Positions 1 through 10,420 are shown, counted from the first letter of the stretch. The stretch is 64,000 bases of DNA from Aequorivita sp. HC6-5 (GCA_905182755.1 CAJJCS010000002.1:517001-581000); one strand, 5' to 3'. Notes: generated from the letters alone by a model not told the origin. Numbers and translations: made by a program.

Positions 1-486
1 TTGTGTTTTATTATCAGTAAAACTTGCCATTCCCATAAGGCCAACGATAGAAACATGAGGTAGTGTTGCTTGAATATCTTTGGCAAGTAATAGCAAGGCA
101 TCTTGATGATCTAGACCAAATTTGTGTTCTTCTTCTGCTATTTTAATTTGCAACAAGCAGTTAATTACTCTATCGTGTTTAGCGGCTTGTTTATTAATTT
201 CTCGCAGTAATTTGAGACTATCTACCGTGTGTATTAAATCAACAAAAGGCGCCATGTATTTCACCTTATTGGTTTGCACATGGCCAATCATATGCCATTG
301 TATGTCTTTGGGCATTTCTTCCCATTTGGAGGCCATTTCCTGTATTTTGTTTTCACCAAACACTCTTTGTCCAGCATCATAGGCTTCCAGTAAACTACTC
401 ACGGGTTTGGTCTTAGAAACGGCAACTAGAGTTGTGTTTTTGGGAAGCGAACCTTGGTATTTTTTAATATTTTCTGAAATACTCAT
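1..486 (-). CDS. PLP homeostasis protein, YggS/PROSC family (3' end cut by window edge)
   Basis: This is the N-terminal 162 residues of a YggS/PLPBP family protein, which binds pyridoxal 5'-phosphate without catalysing a reaction and buffers free PLP in the cytoplasm. The ATG is at 486-484 and the reading frame stays open to base 1. Family motifs are visible: LVAVSKTKP with the PLP-binding lysine near residue 23, then a GENKIQE motif and an HMIGHVQTNK motif. The family is usually about 220 residues, so roughly 60 residues are missing beyond the window. The next gene upstream on the same strand is the DUF1015 gene, 54 bases away. I am confident of the family; the gene is partial only because of the window. 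Confidence 0.9.
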   Translation of the reverse strand, partial: MSISENIKKYQGSLPKNTTLVAVSKTKPVSSLLEAYDAGQRVFGENKIQEMASKWEEMPKDIQWHMIGHVQTNKVKYMAPFVDLIHTVDSLKLLREINKQAAKHDRVINCLLQIKIAEEEHKFGLDHQDALLLLAKDIQATLPHVSIVGLMGMASFTDNKTQ

Positions 487-540
487 CTGTATAGGTTATA
501 ACGAATTTCTGTTACTAATTTTTATAAAAACTACAATCAC

Positions 541-1779
541 TTAAAATTCATAAATAGTAATACCGCTTCTTAGTTTAGGTTCTATAAAAGTGCTCTTTGG
601 AGGCATTTTTAAACCCTCATCTGCTATTTTTTTCATCTCCTGTGTGGTAACAGGTAACATCCCAAAACCAACAGCAAATTCTTTGGTGTCTACAGCTGTT
701 TTTACAAATGCCATGTCTTTTTTACCATCTGTATATGCAATTCTAGTATCATTTCTTACATCTTTTATACCAAGAATTGGTTCAAATATTAGTTTGTATA
801 AAATTTGAGTATCCAGTGCCTGTAGGGCGTTGTTTATTTCGTAAGTGTCTTTTCGAAGGTAAAGAGAGTAGAAATCACCATCTAGATACATGCTAAAATG
901 ATGCTTTTTTGAGGGCTTATAAAAATGTTGCGCTCTGTTTTCTATTCTAAATGAATAATCCAACTGAATTAAAAACTCTTCTTTGCTCAGCCCATTTAAA
1001 TCTTTGATAAGCCTATTGAATTCAAATATTTTTAAGTCGCTTTCTGGAATTAGAAAGCTCATAAAATAATTGTAAGCCTCTTTTGAAGTATGGTTTTTGT
1101 TTTCTTGAGCTAGCTCTTGGGCTAACAAACAGGATGAAGAACTTCTATGGTGCCCGTCTGCTATATAGAGTGTTGGCATTTTCTTAAATATTTCTGAAAT
1201 CTCAGATACTACTGGGGCTTCACTTACAGGCCAAAGATAATGGGTGTCTCTGTGGGTGGTTGTAAATTCATACTCTGCTCTAGTTTGCATTACAGAAGAG
1301 ATAATACCAGCCAATGTATCATTATTTGGATAGGTGAGTAGTACTGGCTCTGCATTAAAACCAACCGTTTTGAGGTATTTAACAAAGATTTCTTCTTTAT
1401 ACTCTAGCGTGTCTTCGTGTTTTCTTATAATATCTTTTTCATAATCTTGAGTGCTTGCAGCAGCTATTATACCGGTAAATGCAACTCCTTCATGATTAAC
1501 AATTTTATAGATATAATAACAAGGCGTTTGTTCTTGCATGAAAACACCATCTTCTTTAAACTCTTGGTATCTATTACGAACTAAATTATACCTTTTTTCA
1601 CCCTCAATTACTTGCGAGTATTTATAACCTGGGTTTACTACATGTAAAAAAGAAAAAGGGTTGTCTCTTAATCTAGCTTCTCTTTGCTCAAGAGTATAGC
1701 TATCATAAGATCTTGCAGCAACAAGGCTCACCTTATCCCGCGTGGGGCGCACTGCTTTAAATGGTTTTATTTCTGCCAT
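541..1779 (-). CDS. DUF1015 family protein
   Basis: This is a 412-residue DUF1015 (HTH-motif-containing) protein of unknown biochemical role; the family is often found near serine or butyryl-CoA metabolism genes in Bacteroidota. The N-terminus has the typical IKPFKAVRP start followed by a DNPFSFLHVVNP stretch, and a conserved ADGHHRSSSS motif lies near residue 207. No signal peptide or membrane segment is visible, so it is probably cytoplasmic. The gene lies 23 bases downstream of the 3-hydroxybutyryl-CoA dehydrogenase gene on the same strand, which suggests co-transcription. Length is normal for the family. I do not assign a reaction. Confidence 0.85.
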   Translation of the reverse strand: MAEIKPFKAVRPTRDKVSLVAARSYDSYTLEQREARLRDNPFSFLHVVNPGYKYSQVIEGEKRYNLVRNRYQEFKEDGVFMQEQTPCYYIYKIVNHEGVAFTGIIAAASTQDYEKDIIRKHEDTLEYKEEIFVKYLKTVGFNAEPVLLTYPNNDTLAGIISSVMQTRAEYEFTTTHRDTHYLWPVSEAPVVSEISEIFKKMPTLYIADGHHRSSSSCLLAQELAQENKNHTSKEAYNYFMSFLIPESDLKIFEFNRLIKDLNGLSKEEFLIQLDYSFRIENRAQHFYKPSKKHHFSMYLDGDFYSLYLRKDTYEINNALQALDTQILYKLIFEPILGIKDVRNDTRIAYTDGKKDMAFVKTAVDTKEFAVGFGMLPVTTQEMKKIADEGLKMPPKSTFIEPKLRSGITIYEF

Positions 1780-1802
1780 ATATTCAACAAATTAATCTTG
1801 TA

Positions 1803-2690
1803 TTAACAGAACATTTTAGCTACATCTACAGCTTTTCTATTGTTGCTATAGTCATAAAATCCTTCAGCACTTTTAACGCCAAGTTTACCTGCCATTACCA
1901 TATTAACTAGTAGGGGGCATGGTGCGTATTTTGGATTTTTAAAGCCGTCATACATTACATTTAATATAGAAAGGCAAACATCAAGACCAATAAAATCTGC
2001 GAGTGCCAAAGGACCCATAGGGTGTGCCATTCCTAGCATCATTACTGTGTCTATTTCTTTTACACCAGCAACTCCATTGTAGAGTGTCTCTATGGCCTCA
2101 TTAATCATTGGCATTAAAATACGGTTGGCTACAAAACCAGGGTAATCATTTACTTTTACTGGGATTTTCCCTAGTTTTTTTGAAATTTCTGCTACCGTGT
2201 TATACGTTTGATCACTTGTGCTGTATCCTTTAATGATTTCTACTAGTTTCATGACAGGTACAGGATTCATAAAGTGCATTCCAATAACCATATCTGGTCT
2301 GGTAGTTACGGCAGCTATCTCTGTAATAGAAATAGATGAAGTATTACTGGCCATGATGGTGTCATCCGGGCAAAAAGCCTCCAGGTCTCTGAAGATTTTT
2401 AGTTTTAAATCAAGATTTTCTGTAGCAGCCTCAACTACTAAACTAGCGTACTCAACACCCGTTTTTAGATCTGTAAAAGTGGTGATGTTATTAAGCGTTT
2501 TTGCTTTGTCTGCTTCAGATATTTTCTCTTTAGCAACCATACGGTCTAGGTTCTTGGCAATTGTTGCCAATCCGCGATCTAGAGAGGCCCTAGAAACATC
2601 TATTAACTGTACTTTATAATCATTTTGTGCAAAGGTGTGGGCTATACCATTACCCATTGTACCGGCTCCAATTACTGCTACGTTTTTCAT
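1803..2690 (-). CDS. hbd: 3-hydroxybutyryl-CoA dehydrogenase
   Basis: This 295-residue NAD(P)-dependent enzyme interconverts 3-hydroxybutyryl-CoA and acetoacetyl-CoA in short-chain fatty acid or butanoate metabolism. The Rossmann motif GAGTMGNGIAH is at residues 8-18, the catalytic-loop motif HFMNPVPVMKLVEI is in the middle, and the C-terminal dimerisation domain ends in the usual GFYDYS motif. Length matches the single-domain bacterial family. It sits between a Gfo/Idh oxidoreductase gene upstream (51-base gap) and the DUF1015 gene downstream (22-base gap), all on the minus strand, so an operon is plausible. Confidence 0.92.
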   Translation of the reverse strand: MKNVAVIGAGTMGNGIAHTFAQNDYKVQLIDVSRASLDRGLATIAKNLDRMVAKEKISEADKAKTLNNITTFTDLKTGVEYASLVVEAATENLDLKLKIFRDLEAFCPDDTIMASNTSSISITEIAAVTTRPDMVIGMHFMNPVPVMKLVEIIKGYSTSDQTYNTVAEISKKLGKIPVKVNDYPGFVANRILMPMINEAIETLYNGVAGVKEIDTVMMLGMAHPMGPLALADFIGLDVCLSILNVMYDGFKNPKYAPCPLLVNMVMAGKLGVKSAEGFYDYSNNRKAVDVAKMFC

Positions 2691-2741
2691 AAAAATAAGT
2701 ATTAATCGATTTTATTAATGGAACTATTATGTTCTTTATTG

Positions 2742-3710
2742 TTATAGTGTCTTAAAGTTTTCAATAATCATCATGGCTACTCGCAAAGCTTCTGCGCCCT
2801 GAGTAAGTGATACCTCTGGGGTTGTGTCATTGGTGATTGCATCTGCAAAACTATCAAGCTCGTCCAAAATAGCATTGTTTGGTGCCACCTGCGGGTTATC
2901 AAAATATATTTGTTTTTTAACTCCTTCTGCATTGGTTAATACCATGGCGAAATCATCAGGGTTTTTAGGAGCATCTTTCATTTTTACTACCTCACATTTT
3001 TTCTCTAAAAAATCAACAGAGATGTAAGCGTCCTTTTGAAAAAACCTAGCTTTTCGCATTTTTTTCATAGAAATACGACTGGCCGTGAGATTGGCAACAC
3101 ATCCATTTTCAAACTCAATACGTGCATTGGCAATATCTGGTGTTTCACTAATAACAGAAACTCCACTTGCGTGTACTTTTTTCACATCACTTTTCACAAC
3201 ACTTAAAATGGCATCTATATCGTGTATCATTAAATCCAACACTACAGAAACATCTGTACCGCGAGGATTAAACTCAGCCAATCGATGAGCTTCAATAAAC
3301 ATGGGTTTGTCTATCATGTGGTTTACGGCCATAAAAGCGGGGTTAAAACGCTCTACTTGTCCAACTTGTCCTCGAACACCGTGTTTTTTGGCCAAATCAC
3401 GAATACTATCTGCCTGGGCAACAGTATGTGTTATGGGCTTTTCGATAAATAAATGTTTACCTGCTGTTATAACTTTTTCTGCGCACTGATAGTGATATAT
3501 TGTTGGAGTTACAACATCAACCATATCACAGGCCTCAATAAGCGCCTCCATAGATGGAAAGCTTTTATAACCATGTTCTTTTTCTATGGCTTTAGCAGCC
3601 TCTTGATTGGCATCAAAAAAACCAACCAATGTATACTTTGTTGATTGCTGTAGTAATTTTAAGTGTATTTTTCCTAAGTGTCCTGCACCTAGAACTCCTG
3701 CTTTTAACAT
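2742..3710 (-). CDS. Gfo/Idh/MocA family oxidoreductase
   Basis: This 322-residue protein has an N-terminal NAD(P)-binding Rossmann fold (GVLGAGHLGKIHL near residues 5-17), the EKPITHT motif with the family's conserved lysine near residue 95, and the alpha/beta dimerisation domain after about residue 125. Such enzymes reduce or oxidise sugars, inositols or related compounds in the cytoplasm; the substrate cannot be read from sequence. The start ATG is preceded by a perfect TAnnTTTG element about 17 bases upstream. It heads the minus-strand run oxidoreductase, hbd, DUF1015, PLP protein. Confidence 0.85.
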   Translation of the reverse strand: MLKAGVLGAGHLGKIHLKLLQQSTKYTLVGFFDANQEAAKAIEKEHGYKSFPSMEALIEACDMVDVVTPTIYHYQCAEKVITAGKHLFIEKPITHTVAQADSIRDLAKKHGVRGQVGQVERFNPAFMAVNHMIDKPMFIEAHRLAEFNPRGTDVSVVLDLMIHDIDAILSVVKSDVKKVHASGVSVISETPDIANARIEFENGCVANLTASRISMKKMRKARFFQKDAYISVDFLEKKCEVVKMKDAPKNPDDFAMVLTNAEGVKKQIYFDNPQVAPNNAILDELDSFADAITNDTTPEVSLTQGAEALRVAMMIIENFKTL

Positions 3711-3727
3711 GGGTGTTTTATTTTATA

Positions 3728-3735
3728 CAAATGTA
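3728..3735 (-). promoter_or_regulatory. Bacteroidota -7 promoter element (TACATTTG) of the Gfo/Idh gene
   Basis: The minus strand reads TACATTTG, an exact match to the Bacteroidota sigma-A -7 consensus TAnnTTTG, 17 bases before the ATG of the oxidoreductase gene. I see no clear TTG -33 element at the usual distance. Confidence 0.5.
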
Positions 3736-3823
3736 ATGCTTTGAGCGCAAGTTTAAAAGTAGAAGTATCGCGAGTTTACCTCCTTATTACTGAAAAAATA
3801 ATAGCCAAAACAAACAGATGTTA

Positions 3824-5829
3824 TTACAATAGCTCTGCTACGGTTTTTTGCAGCGATTTTATTTTATCTCTTAGTTTTGCAGCCATCATAAAATCTAACT
3901 CTTTAGCAGATTTCTCCATTGCTTTTCTGGTATCTCGTATCTTTTTTTCTAACTGTGGCTTTGTTAGGTATTGGCCCTCGGGTTCTGGAGCTGCCAGCGT
4001 GTCTTTTGTTTCAAAGGCATAGGCTTCTTGTTTTGATTTGGTCAAGGAGTTTTCAAAACTCTTTTTAATAGCCATAGGCGTAATACCCTCCTTGGTATTA
4101 TGGGCAATTTGTTTTTCTCTACGATACTGGCTTGCATCCATGGTTTTTTGCATGCTCTTTGTAATTTTATCTGCATATAAAATAGCCCTTCCGTTTAAAT
4201 TTCGTGCAGCACGACCAATGGTTTGAGTAAGTGAGCGCTCACTTCGTAAAAAGCCCTCTTTGTCTGCATCTAATATGGCAACTAGTGACACCTCTGGTAA
4301 ATCAAGTCCTTCTCTAAGTAAATTTACACCAACTAGTACATCAAACAGCCCAAGGCGTAAATCTTGCATAATTTCTACACGCTCTAGAGTGTCTACATCA
4401 CTATGGATATACCTACAACGTATGTTTACACGGTCCATGTATTTGGTGAGTTCTTCTGCCATGCGTTTTGTTAATGTAGTAACCAAAACACGCTCATCAA
4501 GCTCAATACGTTTATGTATTTCTTCAAGTAAATCATCTATTTGATTAAGACTTGGGCGCACTTCTATGGGCGGGTCTAATAGCCCTGTGGGTCTAATGAT
4601 TTGCTCTACATACACCCCGTCAGTTTTTTCTAGTTCATAATCTGCAGGGGTAGCGCTCACATAGATTACTTGGTTTTGCATGGCTTCAAATTCTTCAAAC
4701 TTTAAGGGTCTGTTGTCCATGGCTGCGGGGAGCCTAAAGCCGTATTCTACCAGATTCACCTTTCTAGATCTGTCACCACCATACATAGCGCCTACTTGAG
4801 GTACACTTACGTGAGATTCATCAACAATCATTAAAAAATCATCAGGGAAAAAGTCTAATAAACAAAACGGTCTTGTTCCTGCAAGACGTCCATCAAGATA
4901 GCGAGAGTAGTTTTCAATACCACTACAATAGCCTAATTCTCGAATCATTTCTAAATCAAAGTTAGTACGCTCATCCAAACGTTTTGCCTCTAGATGCTTG
5001 CCTATTTCTTTAAAATAATCTACTTGTTTTACTAAATCATCTTGAATTTCTTTGATAGCACCTTGAAGCACATCTGGAGAGGTGACAAACATATTAGCAG
5101 GATAAATATTTAACCGCTCATATTTTTCAATAACGTTATTATTTAAAGGGTCAAAAGCTTCAATTTCTTCAATTTCATCTCCAAAAAAGTGAACCCTAAA
5201 GCCGTTATCTGCATATCCAGGAAATATATCTACCGTGTCTCCTTTGATGCGAAAATTACCATGGTTAAAATCTGCCTCGGTTCTCGAGTAAAGACTTTGC
5301 ACCAGTTTGTGTAATAATTTTGTTCTTGAAATTACCTGTCCTTTTTCAAGTGAGATTACGTTTTTCTGAAACTCTACAGGATTCCCTATACCATATAGGC
5401 AGGATACCGATGCGATACCACAATTACATCACGCCGCCCAGAAAGCAAGGAGGAGGTAGTGCTTAGACGCATCACTTCAATTTCTTCATTAATAGAAAGA
5501 TCTTTTTCTATGTAAACGCCACTTGATGGGATAAATGCTTCTGGTTGGTAATAGTCATAATACGAAACAAAATACTCTACAGCATTGTTTGGGAAGAATT
5601 GTTTAAACTCAGAGTAAAGCTGCGCCGCCAAGGTTTTATTATGCGCCAGGACAAGGGTTGGCTTTTCTACCTCTTGAATAACATTGGCAACAGTAAAGGT
5701 TTTTCCACTTCCTGTGACTCCAAGAAGTGTTTGATATTGCTCTTTGGAGTTAATACCCTCGACTAGTGATTTAATTGCCTGAGGTTGGTCTCCTGTGGGT
5801 TTAAAATTTGAAACAAGATTGAATTTCAT
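3824..5829 (-). CDS. uvrB: Excinuclease ABC subunit B (UvrB), frameshifted near 5420
   Basis: UvrB is the damage-verifying DEAD-like helicase of nucleotide excision repair, working with UvrA and UvrC. The first 147 residues (5829-5386) carry the Walker A motif GVTGSGKT near residue 37 and the beta-hairpin region [10 protein letters not shown]. The remaining protein contains helicase motifs ([19 protein letters not shown]) and the C-terminal UVR motif. The frame breaks around 5415-5423: where the family has VVSSVSCxYGIGNP, the sequence carries two extra bases (ca) between tcg and tcg. The span is 2006 bases; removing two gives 667 residues, the normal length. I read this as one gene with an indel, most likely a sequencing error. 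A perfect -7 element lies 7 bases before the ATG. Confidence 0.93.
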
Positions 5830-5836
5830 ACACTGA

Positions 5837-5844
5837 CAAAAATA
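5837..5844 (-). promoter_or_regulatory. -7 promoter element (TATTTTTG) of uvrB
   Basis: The minus strand reads TATTTTTG, matching TAnnTTTG, and ends only 7 bases before the uvrB ATG, which implies a leaderless or almost leaderless transcript. A TTG triplet lies 16 bases upstream and could be the -33 element. Confidence 0.55.
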
Positions 5845-5939
5845 GCCAAATTAAGCCCATCAATTCCTTAAAATTAGCCCAAAACAATGCTGTGGGTCAT
5901 TAAAACAAAGTAAAGACTATTTGTAGGGTGCAACACTGG

Positions 5940-8367
5940 TTAATAGTTCACGTATACATACCCAATGAGCGGGGTTGGCATTGATGGATCATTTAATAAC
6001 AGCACATAATAATAAGTGCCTACAGGAACCAGTTTTTTCTCATATAACAGTCCAGTATTAGGTATGGCATTCCAAAAACCCTGCGCATTTCCTCCTATGT
6101 AAATTAAAGTACCGTCTCTGGAATACATTTTTAGTTCAAAGTTTTCATAGATGTTTAATAACCCTGAAATTTCAAATACATCATTAATCGAATCCCTATT
6201 GGGAGAAAACCCTTGAGGCACAAAAGGTGGGCAGTTCTCTATGGTAATCCAAAAAGAACTTACAGCAAAGCAAACAGCCGTGTCTAGCCTTACAAAAATT
6301 TCTTGCTCAGCACTCAAACTTTGATAGCTTGAAGGATTTGTTATGGCAAAGCTATTAGATAGTGCATTTTCTAGAGAGGTGTAAAAACGTATAATATCAT
6401 CTGTATTACTGCTTATTAAATCATTTTGTAGGGTAAGATCAAAAACCGCGCTATTAAAACCTTCATTACATAACAGTAAATCTGGAAGGGCTGTTATGGG
6501 GTCTATGGTTAAAAAAGTTACTGGTAATGTAAAATGGTTGTTTGTCTCGTTGCGCTCTTCAACGATACCTTGGTTTACTCCAGTATCATCTACAGCAGCC
6601 AAAAAAGTAAAATTATTTGGTATTGAGGCGTCTATTTCAATTTCAACAAAACCATCCTGGCTGTCTCCAATGGCAATAATTTCTTGAGTTTGTGCTTGCA
6701 TTACAAGTTGCCCATCGATGTAAAATGCGATAGGAGTGTTACTGGGTAAAGGGCCAGTTCCAAGGGTGTTATAAACGGTGTATTGAACCCCTAGAGTTTC
6801 TTCTCTACAAGTGTTGAGAGGGCCGTTAATAACAATGGTCGCATCTGGAAGTGAGCAATCAAGTACCGCTATAGTAAAAGAATTTACAAGGTAACATAAG
6901 GCGTTGTCTGCCCTTATAAAAATCTCTTGCGGGTTTTGAAGTATTTGTATAATTTGTAGGGTTTTCAATAGCATTTTGACTTGCAACAGCATCTGCATTA
7001 GACTCATAAAAACTAAGCAAGGCCTGAGGATCTGCCTGGACAACTCCTTGGGTTAAATCAAAGTTTAGCGAGGGGATAACATCACAAATCTCAAGATCTT
7101 GTAATACAGTTTGCTCTGGTAGTTCTAGAAGGGTAATAGAGGCGGTGTCTTGGTTGTTGTCTTCTATGATTTCATACACCGTGCTAACTCCAGCTCCGTT
7201 GTCATCAACAAATACATTGAGCTGGAAATCTGCTCCAATTTCAATGGGTATGGTGAGTGTAATGGTATTGGTTTGTTGTCCTGAGATAGGTATTATATCG
7301 GTGGTTTGACTCTGGCCAACAAGGGTGGTATCCCCATAAAAGGCGATGGGTGTGCCAGGGGGAAGTGAATCTGTACAATTTAAGTTGTATACCGTATAGG
7401 TAATTTCTAGATCTCTATCTCCACAAATATCACCCCCTTGTACTGTATCTATACTTATAGTAGCGTCTGGCAATTGAGAATTTAATACCGTAATAATAGT
7501 ATTAATCATTACAAAGTCTTGCCCAGAGGTTAGGTCAATAACAGCGCTTGTATCTCCGGGGCTTATATTGTTTTCTATAGAATAAAAATCTATATCCATA
7601 TTATACAAAAGTTCATTTTGGGTAAAGCTGTTGGTGCCATTAAAAGCATTGTCTGCAGGGTTTAATGGAGGGTTGCTTATGATGTTTCCATTAATTTGTA
7701 GGGTTTCATTAACAGAGAGTGATTGGTCACCCTCCCAGGCTAAAAACCCAATTTTAGCTCCATCGTTGTCTAGTACATTTATGTTTGATAGATTAATTGT
7801 AAGATTAGTGTTGGTGGCAGAAACACTTTCCAAACCGTCAAAAACAGTAACCTGATTTAAAGGCAATGTGCTGTCTTGATAAATAACGGTAATTGCCCAT
7901 CCAGCAAAGTTTGTCGTGTTCTCACAATAAGGAGCAATACTATCTGTAAGGTCTAAATCTGCTAATGTGTATAAACTATTTCCAGTTGTTTGAACAAGCG
8001 AGGTTACATCTGCAAAAGCTGCAAAATAAACCAATCCATTACTGATTGTCTCTGAGAAGGTTCTTTGAGCAGTAATTTGCGCTCCGTTTAGTGTTACCTC
8101 AAAATCTCCAGTTCCAGAACCAGCCCAATACAAGTATGCAGCAATGAGTTGCTGGTCTGGTTGTAGTTCAAAGTTTGCACTGCTAGAGGTTAATATCTCA
8201 CATGGAGTTGGAGGCACAGCGCCTGTGTTTTCTCCAGTGTTTAGTGTGTTTCCAAATGCTAGGTAGTCATACTGGCCATTAAATTGTGCAAAAACGGCTA
8301 CTTCTTGTGCCACCAAAATCATTGGAGAGAACAACAAGAGTAAACAAAAAACAACAAGAGGTTTCAT
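5940..8367 (-). CDS. Secreted surface protein with T9SS type B (CHU_C) sorting domain, frameshifted at 6934-6937
   Basis: A signal peptide (MKPLVVFCLLLLFSPMILVAQ) starts the protein. The N-terminal part resembles the beta-rich adhesin-like regions of Bacteroidota surface proteins, followed by two or more repeated CARDB-like modules (segments with LPDATI, GTPIAFY or NTPIAFYIDGQ, and EERNETNNH). The last ~90 residues are a CHU_C/TIGR04131 domain (QGFSPNRDSINDVFEISG ... GYVYVNY), which directs export through the type IX system and attachment to the cell surface. The frame breaks at a run of four T on the plus strand (6934-6937); dropping one base joins both halves into 808 residues. No enzymatic domain is visible, so adhesion or gliding-related function is only an inference. 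Confidence 0.85.
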
Positions 8368-8484
8368 AGCGAGAATTACTACGCTAAATATAAGGTTTTT
8401 TTAATTTAGTAAACACCAGTAATGGCTTTAATAATAGCATTATTCAACTACACGAAAGTTGTGTTTTTATGTTAGTTTCTGCTT

Positions 8485-9300
8485 TTATATTGCCACATTG
8501 TACTCGCGCAGGGCATCATTTAAAGATGTTTTTTTATTGGTGCTTTCTTTTCTTTTTCCAATAATTAGCGCGCATGGAACTTGAAAGTCTCCAGCAGGAA
8601 ACTTTTTGGTATAACTTCCAGGAATTACTACAGAACGTGCAGGAACAACTCCTTTGGTTTCAAGGGGTGTTTCTCCAGTGACATCTATAATTTTGGTACT
8701 CATAGTAAGCACTACATTGGCTCCTAAAACAGCTTCTTTTTCTATACGTACTCCTTCTACAACAATACAACGTGAACCAATAAAAGCTCCGTCTTCAATG
8801 ATAACGGGCGCTGCTTGAAGAGGTTCTAAAACACCACCTATACCAACTCCACCACTTAGGTGGACATCTTTACCTATTTGAGCACAACTTCCAACAGTTG
8901 CCCAGGTATCTACCATGGTACCTTGGTCTACGTATGCGCCAATGTTTACATAGCTAGGCATAAGAATAACACCTTTGCTTATATACGCTCCGTGACGTGC
9001 AATAGCATTAGGTACTACCCGAATTCCTTTTTCTTTATATCCTGTTTTTAAAGGAATTTTGTCATGATATTCAAAAATACCTGCTTCAAGAGTTTCCATT
9101 TTTTGTATTGGGAAATACAAAACAATCCCTTTTTTTACCCATTGGTTCACCTTCCAACCATTTTCTGTAGGCTCTGCACAGCGCAGTATTCCCTGATCAC
9201 ACAAACGTACAACTTCTCTAATGGCGTCTATGGTTTGTTGTTGGTTTAATAAAGAACGGTCTTCCCAGGCTTTTTCTATTATATCTTGAAGGTCTTTCAT
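8485..9300 (-). CDS. dapD: 2,3,4,5-tetrahydropyridine-2,6-dicarboxylate N-succinyltransferase
   Basis: DapD transfers succinyl from succinyl-CoA to tetrahydrodipicolinate in the lysine/meso-diaminopimelate pathway, which feeds peptidoglycan synthesis. The 271-residue protein shows the N-terminal helical domain and then hexapeptide repeats of a left-handed beta-helix (about residues 105-215; for example NIGAYVDQGTMVDTWATVG and GGVGIGGVLEP). Length is typical. A perfect -7 element lies 35 bases upstream of the ATG. It is transcribed divergently from ruvX. Confidence 0.95.
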   Translation of the reverse strand: MKDLQDIIEKAWEDRSLLNQQQTIDAIREVVRLCDQGILRCAEPTENGWKVNQWVKKGIVLYFPIQKMETLEAGIFEYHDKIPLKTGYKEKGIRVVPNAIARHGAYISKGVILMPSYVNIGAYVDQGTMVDTWATVGSCAQIGKDVHLSGGVGIGGVLEPLQAAPVIIEDGAFIGSRCIVVEGVRIEKEAVLGANVVLTMSTKIIDVTGETPLETKGVVPARSVVIPGSYTKKFPAGDFQVPCALIIGKRKESTNKKTSLNDALREYNVAI

Positions 9301-9335
9301 GGCGTTTTTTCTGGTTGTGTTTTTTTTATATTATA

Positions 9336-9343
9336 CAAATATA
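9336..9343 (-). promoter_or_regulatory. -7 promoter element (TATATTTG) of dapD
   Basis: The minus strand reads TATATTTG, an exact TAnnTTTG match, about 35 bases before the dapD ATG in the divergent dapD-ruvX intergenic region. No convincing -33 TTG is visible. Confidence 0.5.
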
Positions 9344-9395
9344 AACACCCTAATGATTAAATACACCATATGTAGCATACTATACTATAAACCTT

Positions 9396-9403
9396 TATTT
9401 TTG
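9396..9403 (+). promoter_or_regulatory. -7 promoter element (TATTTTTG) of ruvX
   Basis: TATTTTTG matches TAnnTTTG exactly and ends 8 bases before the ruvX ATG at 9412, so the transcript would have almost no 5' leader. Confidence 0.55.
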
Positions 9404-9411
9404 CACTAAAA

Positions 9412-9822
9412 ATGGGAAGAATCCTCGCCATAGACTACGGTAGTAAACGCACAGGGATAGCCGTGACTGATGAGTTACAGCTTATTGCCTCTGGCCTTAC
9501 CACGGTTGAAACTCATGGATTGATGCCATTTTTAAGCCACTATTTTTCTGAGCAAAAGGTAGAAACCATTGTAATTGGTGAGCCCACCCAGAGAGATGGA
9601 ACGCCCTCAAATATAGAAGGGAATATTCAAAATTTCATTAAAGGATTTGGAGTTAAATTCCCTAGTATTACTATAGTGAGAGTAGATGAACGCTTTACTA
9701 GTAAAATGGCTTTTCAGACCATGATTGATAGCGGCTTGAAAAAAAAACAAAGACAGAACAAAGCTCTTGTAGATGAAATAAGTGCTACCATTATTTTACA
9801 ACAATTTTTATATACTAAATAA
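9412..9822 (+). CDS. ruvX: Putative pre-16S rRNA nuclease / Holliday junction resolvase-like (YqgF/RuvX)
   Basis: This 136-residue YqgF-fold nuclease is implicated in 5' end maturation of 16S rRNA and is related to RuvC-type resolvases. The first catalytic motif is DYGSKRTGIAVTD at residues 7-19, followed by IVIGEPTQRDG in the middle and the VDERFTSKMA motif near residue 98; the last acidic residue lies in VDEISATIILQ at the C-terminus. The protein is cytoplasmic and of normal length. The def gene follows after 6 bases on the same strand, so the two are probably co-transcribed. Confidence 0.9.
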   Translation: MGRILAIDYGSKRTGIAVTDELQLIASGLTTVETHGLMPFLSHYFSEQKVETIVIGEPTQRDGTPSNIEGNIQNFIKGFGVKFPSITIVRVDERFTSKMAFQTMIDSGLKKKQRQNKALVDEISATIILQQFLYTK

Positions 9823-9828
9823 TAGAAA

Positions 9829-10420
9829 ATGATTTTACCCATTGTAGCCTACGGCGATCCTGTGTTACGAAAAGAATGTGAAGACATATCTAAGGCATAC
9901 CCTAATTTAGATGCCCTTCTAGAAAATATGTATGAAACCATGTACGGCGCCAGTGGAGTAGGTTTGGCAGCGCCACAAATTGGTTTGCCAATTCGTATAT
10001 TTTTGGTTGATGCAAGTCCTTTTGCTGATAAGGATCCTGATGGATGCTCAAGAATTAGCCCTGGTTGAAGGATTTAAAAAAACCTTCATTAATGCGACCA
10101 TACTAGAGGAGCAAGGCGAAGAGTTTGCTTTCAATGAAGGCTGTTTAAGTATTCCAGATGTACGTGAAGATGTATTAAGAAAGCCAGATATTACTATAGA
10201 GTATTATGATGAAAGCTTTACAAAGCACACCCAAGAGTATACCGGTATTATTGCAAGAATTATACAACATGAGTATGACCACATCGAAGGAATTTTATTT
10301 ACAGACAAACTTTCTTCCCTAAAAAAGAGAATACTAAAAGGCAGGTTAACTAACATTAGTAAAGGAAAAGCAAATGCAGATTACCGCATGCGTTTCCCTA
10401 ATGCTAAAAAGAAACGTTAA
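9829..10420 (+). CDS. def: Peptide deformylase, frameshifted at 10042-10043
   Basis: Peptide deformylase removes the formyl group from the N-terminal methionine of nascent proteins and is normally essential. All three active-site motifs are present: GVGLAAPQIG near residue 44, EGCLSIP near 105, and the metal-binding QHEYDH near 150. The frame breaks between them: at 10040-10044 the sequence reads gatggatgct, and removing one g restores a DDAQELALVEGF junction. The corrected length is 196 residues, which is normal. Because the gene is essential, the extra base is most likely a sequencing error. It follows ruvX by 6 bases. Confidence 0.92.

Noticed and set aside
3085-3489. Opposite-strand frames of 60-130 codons inside the oxidoreductase, uvrB, hbd and similar genes
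   Set aside because: They lie wholly within well-supported genes, have biased low-information compositions and no recognisable motifs.
6925-6945. Programmed ribosomal frameshifting at the A run of the T9SS gene (and at other breaks)
   Set aside because: The breaks differ in direction and context, several are not at slippery sequences, and they hit many unrelated genes; no downstream pseudoknot is evident.
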